Positions 48,621 through 58,625 of a DNA stretch of 64,000 nt are shown here, piece after piece (position 1 is the first letter of the stretch; every line of letters starts with the position of its first letter). The position numbers and the translations under genes were made by a program. The stretch is from Hyperoodon ampullatus (taxonomy: Eukaryota > Chordata > Mammalia > Artiodactyla > Ziphiidae): assembly GCA_949752795.1 (NCBI GenBank), contig OX457061.1:12109492-12173491 (forward strand), written 5' to 3'. The notes under the pieces are model-generated. The model had not been told where the DNA came from. It ran no database searches and was given only the letters and a program-made list of their open reading frames with translations.

Positions 48621-49532
48621 CTGTGGCACTCAGTTTATTCTCAGATGTCACCTTTCTCTTCCCTTTTAAGCAGGTTTTAAACAGCTTTTGTACTTAATCT
48701 GCAGTGTGAGCCTCAGGAGCAGGAGAGTTTGGAGCTCCTTTAGTATGTTTTCCAAACTCAAACAGTTGCTTGCTTGTTGAATGACCGCTCAGTTTAGTTA
48801 CATTTTCACTTGTGATTGAGGGAAATGAACCAATAAGAAACTTTTGGTATTAAAATCAAGGGTAGATGTTAACAGTATTCTTACGCACCATTCATGACTT
48901 GATGTTCTTTGAATGTTTGTTCTTTTAGCTACCACTGGATATGGAATGCCTGTGTTGGCAGATCATCTTTGGGTTCCTCAGCTCTTTACTTTTATCACGT
49001 TATTCTGCTTTCCCCAGAAACTTTTATGGATTCCTAGAATGCTACAGCTAGAAGGGATGAGCTAAGGCTTATCTAGCGGATAGCCATTTTACAGTTACAT
49101 ATACTAAGCCAGCAGGCACCATTAGGAGTAGAGTTCAGGTCTTTTAATTTCCACCCTGATGCTCTTTCTTTGTATACCACGGTGTTCATGTTTCTCACAG
49201 TTCTTTAATTACTTAATTAAAAGACAGAAGAAGGAAATTAGAAAAATTGAAAAGATACTTAAGGGGGGGATACAGTATATTTGGATTTTCCTAAGCAATA
49301 TAGATTTAATAAAGTATTGAAAGATCTATAGTCTGAAATATTCTCCCTATTGGTTCTTTGTGGTAGATAGTTTATGAGCCTTAAATCTGAGACGTACTTC
49401 TGTGGAATTTTGGATATTTGGATTTATGTTCTCCCTTATCAATTCATATGGATAGCCAGAAAGCCAAGTGATGATGAAGTTATAGTTTGGGAAACAGGTT
49501 GTGAAAGTAATCATTCAGACTTTTATTTTTAG
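48620..49532. other. STRBP intron 2, right part, no gene seen
   Basis: No exon or strong repeat recognised. The pyrimidine tract and acceptor lie at the right edge. Confidence 0.5.
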
Positions 49533-49698
49533 GGATCAAGGTGGTCGGACATTATGTGGTGTAATGAGGATTGGCCTGGTTGCAAAAGGCTTGCTGATTA
49601 AAGATGATATGGACTTGGAGCTGGTTTTAATGTGCAAAGACAAACCCACAGAGACCCTGTTAAATACAGTCAAAGATAATCTTCCTATTCAGATTCAG
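49533..49698 (+). CDS. STRBP: STRBP coding exon, residues 75-130 (core of the DZF nucleotidyltransferase-like fold)
   Basis: The acceptor ...ttttatttttag ends at 49532 and the donor cag|gtgagt is strong. The 166 nt encode [20 protein letters not shown] and then [16 protein letters not shown] through to ...NLPIQIQ, ending in phase 0. This carries the position of the nucleotidyltransferase signature. Where active enzymes have Gly-Ser then Asp-x-Asp/Glu, this protein has Gly-Leu (IGLV) and DLE, as in ILF3. Catalysis is not expected in this family; the fold serves dimerisation with NF45. Confidence 0.95.
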
Positions 49699-50716
49699 GT
49701 GAGTACAGTTTAATTGTACCTCTAGGAAAATTTGTAAAAAGGTAAAAATAGGTAGTGACCTTGATAAATTTAATAAGAAATTGGTAATAGTAAAGGGTAG
49801 GTACAGACAAAAGGAATACTGCTACTCTGGGTCAGTGACTCATCCATCACATCTAAGGCAAACTTCTGGTGATTAGTATTCAGGATATATTTACCAAATG
49901 GCTCTTAAAGTACAGTCTTAAATTTTTCAGATATGTCTTGCTGACAGTCTTCATGTTTTCCAGACTAGGCCTCTCAGCATTATAAAACTCTTAGAAAGGT
50001 TGGTATAATGCAGAAAAGAATTGAAAGATCAAAAAGAGCCTAGACAACTGGAGACTTCCATAGATGATAATTTTTTAAATTGAAGACTGTTAATTTAACT
50101 TCACTCACTCATTCTGTTAATGGAAAGTCGCTATTAATTCCTTGTTTCCAAACCTTTTTCACATTGGGATGCATTTAGAAAATTTTAATGTTGGCATGCT
50201 TCCTGGAGGATGCTACTGGAGGCTGAGGGCTCCTCAGGGCTGAAGTCAACTGGTTCGTCTGGGGCTGTGGTCACCTTAGGACCTGCTCTGCCAGCCTGCT
50301 CCAAGGGCTAGTTGCATCACTAACTGGGAAGCAATGATCACCTTTCAATTTCAGATGTGTTATCTGTGGTATAATTAGATTATAGCTTTTTGATGATTTC
50401 ATGTCAGTTAGTCCTTACATCCATGTCACATAAATAGATACCAGTATACAAGGTCAAACTGTTGAGTTGTTGAATGCTCTCTTTTTTTGTTGTTGGTTTC
50501 CTGTATTTGTATTTCTTCTAAAGAGACTTTTTCCCCCCAAGTAATATGAACTCTAAATTTGTTTTTATTAGCTTTGTTACTGGATCATTTTCTTTCATAT
50601 TCACCAACTGATCTTCAAAACCATCTTCCTGATTTTTTAATCTACCGTTCCTGACACTCAAATTTGTGTTACTTGTTGACACATACTCCTGTATTAATTT
50701 CTGGAGCACTGTTTTT
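49699..50716. other. STRBP intron 3, left part, no gene seen
   Basis: Non-coding. No repeat is called with confidence. Confidence 0.45.
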
Positions 50717-50925
50717 GTTTTTGTTTTTTTTTTTGCGGTACGCAGGCCTCTCACTGTTGTGGCCTCTCCCGTTGCAGAGCACAGGCTCCGGATGCACAGG
50801 CTTAGCGGCCACGGCTCATGGGCTTAGCCGCTCCGTGGCATGCGGGATCTTCCTGGACCGGGGCACGAACCCGCATCCCCTGCATCGGCAGGTAGACTCT
50901 CAACCACTGCGCCACCAGGGAAGCC
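50717..50925 (-). mobile_element. CHR-type SINE with a perfect duplication
   Basis: T-run, gcggtacgcaggcctctcac to ccaccagggaagccc. The duplication ctggagcactgtttt is identical at 50701-50715 and 50926-50940. Confidence 0.95.
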
Positions 50926-50940
50926 CTGGAGCACTGTTTT

Positions 50941-51825
50941 ATTTTATCATTTTTAGATCTTAAGGTTTTCTAAGTGACTGAACAAACATTTGGCTTTTCC
51001 ATTTTCAATTCTGATTGAAGAAAGGTTTCTGTTCTTTCAAGGGTTAAGTTCATTTCTTTTAAAAAATTATTTTAAATCCTTATGTGATCATTTGGGGAGG
51101 GAGAGTGGTAAGCAACATGGAGCACAATAAAGCTTTAAGAAATGGAAAGCTCAGTAACGGGTTTCTGAATAACTATACTTTTTGTTATCAGAATGTTAAC
51201 AAAATTCATCTTTTTTCCATTATTTTTTATATTGTTTTAAAATTTAATCTTTATTTCTGCTTTTATTGTAGTGAACATTGTTACTCTTAGATCTGTGCTA
51301 AAGCAGTGATCAAAGGGTTGGACATAGAGGCTTTTCCAACCATCTCACCCCCTTTTTTGTTCCCCTTAGTGAGTCCTGTTTATGAGAGTGGTCATATTTT
51401 CAGGTATGTCAGGATGGAAAAAGGGTTGAGAACCATTGCACTAAGAAACTGAAGTTCTTATCCTGACGATCTGTCATATTTCTTGAGTATTGAAGATAGA
51501 GGAGATTGGAGCTTCAGTTGCATTAATAGAACTTTCTCTGTGTAGATCACAACTGTGTGAACTCTGCATTTTCTCTCCTGAGTGAGGGTCTTTATTTCTG
51601 GGCACCACAGTTTTAAAATGTTCTTGTCAAGTTAGCAGGTGTTCAAGGGAGGGACCCAGGAGAGAGTGTGGGCTGTGTAAACTGTTTCAAAGTTGAAGAG
51701 AGGAGGGCTTTTTAGCCTAGAGAAGCCGAAAAAAGACACAAATATCTTTAGATCTTTGAAGAGCTTCTTGGAAAAGGTAAAAGTGGCCTGAACTCTTAAG
51801 ACCAGTGGTGGACATTATAAGAAAC
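50941..51825. other. STRBP intron 3, middle, no gene seen
   Basis: Non-coding. No repeat is called with confidence. Confidence 0.4.
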
Positions 51826-51912
51826 AGCAGAAACTAACACAGCATTGTGAAGCAATTATACTCCAATTAAGATGTATTAAAATAAGTTTTTTTTTTTAAA
51901 ACTGCTGGAAAA
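51826..51912 (+). mobile_element. L1 3' terminal fragment, sense
   Basis: cagaaactaacacagcattg, tgaagcaattatactccaat and a disturbed A/T-rich tail match the extreme L1 3' end. Confidence 0.75.
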
Positions 51913-52509
51913 AAAAAAAGAAAACATATTTGAATTTAACATAGCCAATAGAGTTATCTGGCAGTGAAACCAGCTGCTTTATGTGATGGTTAGATCCATG
52001 ACCATAGGTGTTTGGGTAAAGGTACCCAAATAAAATGGGGATGTAATTGTACACCCATTTTATATTAAATTGTGTACATGTACACACATATATACACCCA
52101 CATATGTACACATAAGCACATAGTTTTATTACTAATAATATTTCAGAAAATCATTTTAAATGTGATTTTTACCTTTAAAAATCACTACCTCCCCCTTGTT
52201 TTCTTGGTGTTTATTTGGAAAACCAGTCTCTGATATGATATGATCTTACTTTCTTGTGAATTAAAAATCTTTTTCTTGAGCACTTATTATAGCAAAACTT
52301 TCAGTTATCAAAGTACCTTAATTAATTGGGGTTGTACCATACCTTTTCTCTACATACTCTTTTCTAGGGTGATTTTAGTACTTCCTTGAGCAAGGGAGAA
52401 GGATGACCAAAACCAGAATCACTTAGAATTAGTCTAGCCCAAAACTCATACCATATGTTTATTACTTTGGATGTGTCTTATGGTGATCTGCATGTATAAT
52501 TTTTTAAAG

Positions 52510-52640
52510 ACATATACATGATATATTTTATATTTTTTATTTATTTTATTTTTTATAATATTTATAATATTTATTTTTTATTTTATTTTTATTTTTTAAA
52601 ATTTTATCATTTAAAATATTTTATCTATCTATCTATCTGG
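52510..52640. repeat. AT-rich low-complexity run ending in a TCTA repeat
   Basis: TTTTATTT/TATAAT repeats, then tctatctatctatctat. It is continuous with the tail of the next SINE. Confidence 0.8.
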
Positions 52641-52915
52641 CTGTGTCGGGTCTTAGTTGTGGTGTGCAGGCTCTTCATTGTGTCACTTGGGCTTCTCTCT
52701 AGTTGTGGCGCATGGGCTCAGTAGTTGCAGCACGTTGGCTCTCTAGTTGTGGCACGTGGGCTCAGTAGTTGTGGTGTGCGGACTCTCTAGTTGTGGCGTG
52801 CAGGCTCTAGAGCGTGCAGGCTTAGTTGTCCCACGGTATGTGGGATCTTAGTTCCCCGACCAGGGATCGAACCCGCGTCCCCTGCATTGGAAGGTGGATT
52901 CTTAATCACTGGACC
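52641..52915 (-). mobile_element. CHR-type SINE with expanded internal repeats
   Basis: ggctgtgtcgggtcttagtt, then several copies of a unit like ctctagttgtggcacgtggg. It ends ccccgaccagggatcgaacc and gattcttaatcactggacca. The final ccagggaagtcc is missing. Confidence 0.85.
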
Positions 52916-53659
52916 ATTGAAATTTAGTTTCAATTTCAAACTAAATAGAAAAATTTAGTTTGCTTTTTCTCTGAGACACCTTTAATGCTCTTATAGTGGT
53001 AAAATGAATGTGAGCAGTTTTCTGCTTTTTCTCTATATTCTAGTTTTGGTTTTTCTAGCCACTGTGTGGCTTTTCCCTTCCTTGGTTTCCTCTGTTCAAA
53101 ATTAAGGTAATGAATTTTCTATTTTCTGTCTTTTTTGGGATGTTTAATGGTAAATGCTGTTTTTATATAAATGGCTTTGAGTTCCTTCAGTGCTCAGTGA
53201 TGAGCAGAGACCCAGGAGTGTTTCCATTCAGCTATTTATGTCAGATAATAGATACTAAATTTCACCACCAAGAACGGCCCTGCACAACTTATTAAACTAT
53301 TAACTTTAATGATACGTTAAATATAACTTAATATATGATTCTAATTGGTGATTATTTTTTGTATGTGTATAATTGTATGTTAAAAGAAGCAATGTACATT
53401 TCCCTGTGGATGTCAGATGACTTGCCCTGAAGAAGGTCTCACTTGAATGATCTCTGAGACCTGTTGTTAGGAAGTTAGTTACTTGTTTATATTAGCTTTT
53501 TTGCTGATGAGTGACTGTGCAGAAATCCTTTTTCATTCAATCTTACTTGATTTTCTTTAAAAATCTACATAATCTTATATAAAAACCTATCTAATCTTAT
53601 AAGTTCTTAGCAAGTAGGAGTTCCTGTTTACGCTGTCCTATCAAAAAGTTACTGGTTTA

Positions 53660-53857
53660 GAGCAGCGGTCCCCAACCTTTTTGGCACCAAGGACCTGTTT
53701 TGTGGAAGACAGTTTTTCCATGGGGGTGCATGGTGGGGAATGGTTTAGGCAGTAATGTGAGCGATGCGGGGAGCAGATGAAGCTTCCCTTGCTTGCCCGC
53801 CGCTTACCTCCTGCTGTACGGCCTGGTTCTTAACAGGCCACGGACTGGTACAGAGGA
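53660..53857. mobile_element. MER1-like hAT (Charlie-class) DNA transposon fossil
   Basis: It starts agcggtccccaacctttttg and contains ttgtggaagacagtttttcc and cttgcccgccgcttacctcc. It ends taacaggccacggactggta, the imperfect inverted counterpart of the start. It is shorter than the usual element, with the middle deleted. Confidence 0.75.
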
Positions 53858-53929
53858 ACAATTATAGAATAATAAACTGCTGGGAATGCTCTCTCAACTG
53901 GGGGTTTATTATTCTATAATTGTCCTCTG
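53851..53929. repeat. Short inverted repeat (hairpin) in STRBP intron 3
   Basis: acaattatagaataataaac (53858-53877) is the exact reverse complement of 53904-53923. Skipping one A (53857) extends the stem by cagagg / cctctg, giving 26 paired bases and a 26-nt loop. It lies directly beside the hAT fossil and about 330 nt before the next exon. Confidence 0.9.
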
Positions 53930-54260
53930 TAATAATTTCAAGAACAATAATTTACCTTTTCTCATATAATGATGCTTTTGGTAACTTTCAAATATTAGAA
54001 AGAATGGTTTTAAATGTTGTTTAATAACTGTATAGATGATTGACATTGTGGTTGCTATTTGAGGGATGGAGAAAGAGCATTTGCTGGTAAGTTGCGAGGA
54101 GAGAAAAATGTTACCTCTACACTAAAGAACTAGTTAAAGACTATTTGCTCTTTTAGCACAGTAATACTACTCGTTAATAACATTTAAAAACTAAGGGGCA
54201 ATCATTCATTTTTTGAAATTTTAATTAATTGGGTATTTTTGAAATCTCTGTGACTTTCAG

Positions 54261-54405
54261 AAACTCACAGAAGAGAAATATCAAGTGGAACAATGTGTAG
54301 ATGAGGCATCTATTATAATTCGGAATACAAAAGAACCCACGCTAACTTTGAAGGTGATACTTACTTCCCCTCTAATTAGGGACGAATTGGAGAAGAAGGA
54401 CGGAG
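54261..54405 (+). CDS. STRBP: STRBP coding exon, residues 131-179
   Basis: The acceptor ...gtgactttcag ends at 54260. The 145 nt encode [20 protein letters not shown], then [20 protein letters not shown] and DELEKKDG, ending in phase 1. The donor gag|gtacac at 54406 is weak, with A rather than G at +5. It runs straight into a TG/TA microsatellite. Skipping this exon alone shifts the frame; skipping it together with the 92-nt exon that follows removes 237 nt and keeps the frame. Confidence 0.93.
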
Positions 54406-54472
54406 GTACACATGTGTATATATATATATATATATAGATAGATGTATATATATAAATATATATTTGTTTTGT
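54406..54472. repeat. TG/TA microsatellite at the exon-4 donor
   Basis: gtacacatgtgtatatatat continues as TA, GATA and TATAAA steps. The first bases are the splice donor itself. Confidence 0.93.
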
Positions 54473-56510
54473 TCACATAAGCACTCTCTTGAATGCTATG
54501 TTAATTATGTTTTATGGATTTAAGAAATACCTGTCTTCATTTGTTTTACTCCACTTATAGTATTTTAAGCAACTTTATTTGCACAATCACTGTATTTTGC
54601 AAAAATGTTTATATTGGAAATATAAGATACGTTAATTCAAAAACCTGTGCTTATCATGTTGGTCTTAAATCCACTTTAATTTTTATACTGTTTTGGTGTT
54701 CTGTTTTACTTTGTCTAGTATTGCAGTGCTATTGGTATCAGCCAACCTATTCTGTGTGGCTTGGTTATTAGGTCTGATTTTAGGGTTAAATGTGGTTCAA
54801 AACAGTATTATTTTCAAATTTACTCACTTATTGTGTCAAGTTACTCATTTGCACATCGCTCTTGACTTCTAATAACTATATAACCTTTTAAGAATTATGC
54901 TTTGTCTAATTGCCTAAGTATAAATGTTTTATAATGTAAGATATAAATTGGGGGACTGATTTTTTTTTAAATAAATAATCTTTAGTAAATTTCTTTTCTA
55001 GGAGGTTTGTGATCCTGTTAACATTTAAAATTTTATATATGTGGGAATCATGCTTTAAACTAACTTTCTTCTGAAGTTAAAAAGAATTTCTGCATGGCAA
55101 TGCCATCATATAAAAGAGTGATAAATCTCTTCAGTTTTGAGAAGTAATGATGGAGCTGGGTTTCTTTTTTGATATTTTTATCCTTTCACAGTAGCTTGTT
55201 ACTGCCTCTCAGTCCTGTCCCTAGAAACTTGCCATGTGATATTTCCCGTGTGTCAGACCTTTGACCAACTGGCCCCTCCCTATCATGACAATTTAGAGGC
55301 AATGTGGCCTAACTGGACCAACGGGGGGGATGACTCCCTGTTGCTGTTTTTTCATCACTAGACATTCAGCAAGTTCCATTGCTTACTCCCCTACCTGAAA
55401 TACCAGTGCAGCAAGAAGTATTGGTCAGTGTCTTAATTTATTTCAAGTTGATGATAAAGGAAGAAAAAGACACATTTACCAGAGATGTTAGAATTTCGAG
55501 TTTTGGCAGACGTGACTCAGGATTTCTTAAAGTAAAAGTGATAGACTCCTTTTGTAAAAAGTCTTCTGGGGTAACTAAAATCAGCTATACCATACCCGAC
55601 GGATATAAACTAGACACATTTATGAGTCATAGTTTAAAATTAAAATGCATCCAGTCTATAATTAGGTTTATGCCTGTACTTTTTTTTTTTTGGCTGCATA
55701 TAGTATCTCTAACACCTCTGAAGAACCAATCTTAAATGGCTTAATTTCTTTAACAGCTTTACAGTTCACCATTAACTGTAGAACTATAAAATGATTTCTG
55801 AAGTATCAAGATAATTCTGTTAATTCTGGTAAGCTGTGTTCTCTTGACCCTCTAGTGTAAAACTAACCATTTCTAAGTATAGTTATAATTATAGATATTA
55901 TTAAAAATTCTTTGAGTATAGAGAGATGAAAGAAGATTGAAGTTGCCAAAGGCTAGATTTGTCTAGATTTGAAATTGCCGAAGACTAGATAATGTTTGCT
56001 TGTAGCAGTAGACATCCCTTCCATTACTTTAAAAGTATTGAGAATATCAGGCTTCTTTTTCCCCATGGCTTTGTGCACTTACATGGGATTTTATCAGTTT
56101 TCAGTGATGCCCTTAAGCTTAGTCTGTTGCCTTTATAACTTTATGTTCAGAGAACCTGAAAACAGATTCTTAGAATATTGCACCCTTACTAGAAGACTAG
56201 TTATTACAGAATGGAATTTGTAGGAGAGTAGGAGAGTTATAGTCTCTATTCAAGGGGTTTGGGTTACTAAAGGATCCCAAGACCTCTTTATAATATGAAT
56301 CTCATCAGGTGATGTTAGCGTAATTGTGTGGGATCAGGTAAGATGGAAGAATCAGCTTGGATCTAATGTTTTACACGTTACTTCCTCTCCTTTTAAATGG
56401 CAGAAAGATTTGCTTTGCCGTTTTCCTTAACCTCACTGCCCTGTTGACTCACTTGTTATCTCTTATAATTTGCTCATTTTGTCTAATTTGGACTTTGTCA
56501 AAGTTTTGGG
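54473..56510. other. STRBP intron 4, left part, no gene seen
   Basis: AT-rich. The 118-codon ORF at 55379-55735 has no recognisable family, no splice support and ends in a T-run-coded stretch, so it is left uncalled. Confidence 0.45.
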
Positions 56511-56511
56511 T

Positions 56512-56909
56512 TTTTTTAAATTTATTTTTGGCTGCGTTGGGTTTTTGTTGCTGCGCGTGGGCTTTCTTTAGTTGTGGCAAGTGGGGGCTACTCTTCATTG
56601 CGGTGCGCGGGCTTCTCATTGCAGTGGCTTCTCTTGTTGCAGAGCACAGTCTCTAGGCGCACGGGCTTCAGCAGTTGCAGCACGCGGGCTCAGTAGTTGC
56701 AGCACATGGGCTCAGTAGTTGCAGCACGCAGGCTCTAGGGTGTGCGGGATTCGGTAGTGGTGGCTCGCGGGCTCTAGAGCGCAGGCTCAGTAGTTGTGGC
56801 ACGGGCTTAGTAGCTCCCCAGCATGTGGGATTTTCCTGGACCAGGGATCGAACCCGTGTCCCCTGCATTGGCAGGCAGATTCTTAACCACTGCGCCACCG
56901 GGGAAGTCC
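56512..56909 (-). mobile_element. Very long CHR-type SINE with internal tandem copies
   Basis: ggctgcgttgggtttttgtt to ccaccggggaagtccc, nearly 400 bp. The interior has three copies of gggctcagtagttgcagcac-like units (about 56668-56735) and further related ones to about 56815. Confidence 0.92.
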
Positions 56910-56924
56910 CTGTCAGAGGTTTTT

Positions 56925-57132
56925 TTTTTTTTTTTTTTTTTGCGGTACGCGGGCTTCTCACTGCTGTGGCCTCTCCCATTGCGGAGCACAGGCTCCGGAC
57001 GCGCAGGCTCAGCGGCCATGGCTCACGGGCCTAGCCGCTCCGCGGCATGTGGGATCCTCGCAGACCGGGGCACGAACCCGCGTCCCCTGCATCGGCAGGC
57101 GGACTCGCAACCACTGCGCCACCAGGGAAGCC
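56925..57132 (-). mobile_element. CHR-type SINE inserted directly beside the previous SINE
   Basis: T-run, gcggtacgcgggcttctcac to ccaccagggaagccc. The duplication ctgtcagaggttttt lies at 56910-56924 and 57133-57147. Confidence 0.94.
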
Positions 57133-57149
57133 CTGTCAGAGGTTTTTGA

Positions 57150-57815
57150 TCTGCACTAGCAGGTTTTTGTATTCCTGGGCAACTTTGAGGATCCAGTATA
57201 ACTAAGCATGTGAGACCTGGGCTATACAATTCTGTAGGATTTGTTTGATCACACCAGATGGCTCCTCTCGCCTTGATGCAGTTCTCTTCAGCTGCATGGG
57301 GTGAAAGCACAAGATTCATTTGGGTTCCAGGAATTTCTAAGTTTAAGAGAGATCTCTTTAAAAAAATCTGCACTCATTTTCTTTCTCAGAGTTAAAAAAA
57401 ATAGGCATTGTAACTTTTTGGGAGACATTTTCCTATAGAATTTCAATTTCTCCCCTCCAACAAAACAGACAGGCTGTTCACAATACATACCTTATGTCTT
57501 TCTCTTCCCTCTCTTCACTTGCCACATATTTGGGTAAAATGAAAAAAGGGAAAAAAAGTCTGAGAGCAGGCAGAACTGGAGGACTGGGGCAGGTGAAGAG
57601 CATCACACTTACCTCCTCAGGGTTGTCTCTGCAGAAGTGGATCTAACTGCTCGTTTCACATCACTGTTTAGATTTTCAGTGGCCAGAGTACATAGTGAAT
57701 CTCTTTGGTATGGTTTACTGTTTCACAGGTCAGAGTTCTCCGGTGCCGTCAGTCTTTTTTCCATATTCTAACCCTTTACTTGAAGGCCCTGTAGAATAAC
57801 CATTCCCCATAACCA
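57150..57815. other. STRBP intron 4, no gene seen
   Basis: Non-coding. No repeat is called with confidence. Confidence 0.4.
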
Positions 57816-58050
57816 CATGCTTCCTGCTAAAGAAGGCAAGGGGGAAAAGCACAGGCCTTGGTGCCTGGCAGCCAAGTGTTTGATTCTTAACTCCATTAAC
57901 TATTACTCTGTGACCTTGGACACGTTTCTTTATTTTAAAATGTGGATAGTGAATACTTTAGAAAGTTGTTTCATGAGAGAATTTATGTAATGTAACCTGT
58001 ATGATACTCAGCACAAAGTGATTGCTTAGTAAATAGTAGTAGTTACTCAG
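57815..58050 (+). repeat. MIR SINE fragment
   Basis: gcacaggccttggtgcctgg, actattactctgtgaccttg and gatactcagcacaaagtgat follow MIR. Confidence 0.65.
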
Positions 58051-58439
58051 CTTACTAAAAAATGTCACAGCACAAACTCATCTACTCAAAGTGCCTTGAG
58101 TTCACAGTGAGAATAATGTGTACATGATAGGTCTGAAGAAGTGAATGTAAACACAGTTAAACTCATAAATAGCCATTGAAGTGTAGTATTGGAATCAGTA
58201 TACTGTATTTGCTGCAGTGCTAATAATGAGCTGTCTTACTATAAAGTTTATGATTCATTGAGACAGGTATCTTTTTCCCTACCTCTGTCCTTTATCCCTA
58301 GCACCTGGAGTGGTACCTGATACTTAGTAGGCAATCGAAAGAAAATCTGTTACATGCATTTTTGTAGCTAGCATATTATCTGATCAAATAGAACTGTCTG
58401 GTATGCAAGAAGCATTAACAGTGGACATCTCAGAATTCA

Positions 58440-58625
58440 AGTAATATATATTGAAGATTTAGCTTTGTTAAGATATTTTATAACTTACTGTGTTATTAGC
58501 ACTTTCTCATATATGATTTATTTCAACCCTCACAACAGTTCTATGAGGTAGATAATTGTCCTGTTGTATAAATGAAGAAAGTCTCACATTTTACCCATCT
58601 CCTCTGACTCTTAAGTCCAGTTACT
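58440..58625 (-). repeat. MIR SINE fragment
   Basis: tttcaaccctcacaacagtt, ctatgaggtagataattgtc and taaatgaagaaagtctcaca read as antisense MIR. Confidence 0.6.

Noticed and set aside
55379..55735. 118-codon plus-strand ORF in STRBP intron 4
   Set aside because: No recognisable domain, no credible exon boundaries, and the end is coded by a T-run. Treated as chance.
2650..57132. Regularly recurring near-identical blocks that could suggest an array or CRISPR
   Set aside because: Spacing is irregular (kilobases), copies have target-site duplications and A-tails, and the DNA is mammalian. They are dispersed SINEs.
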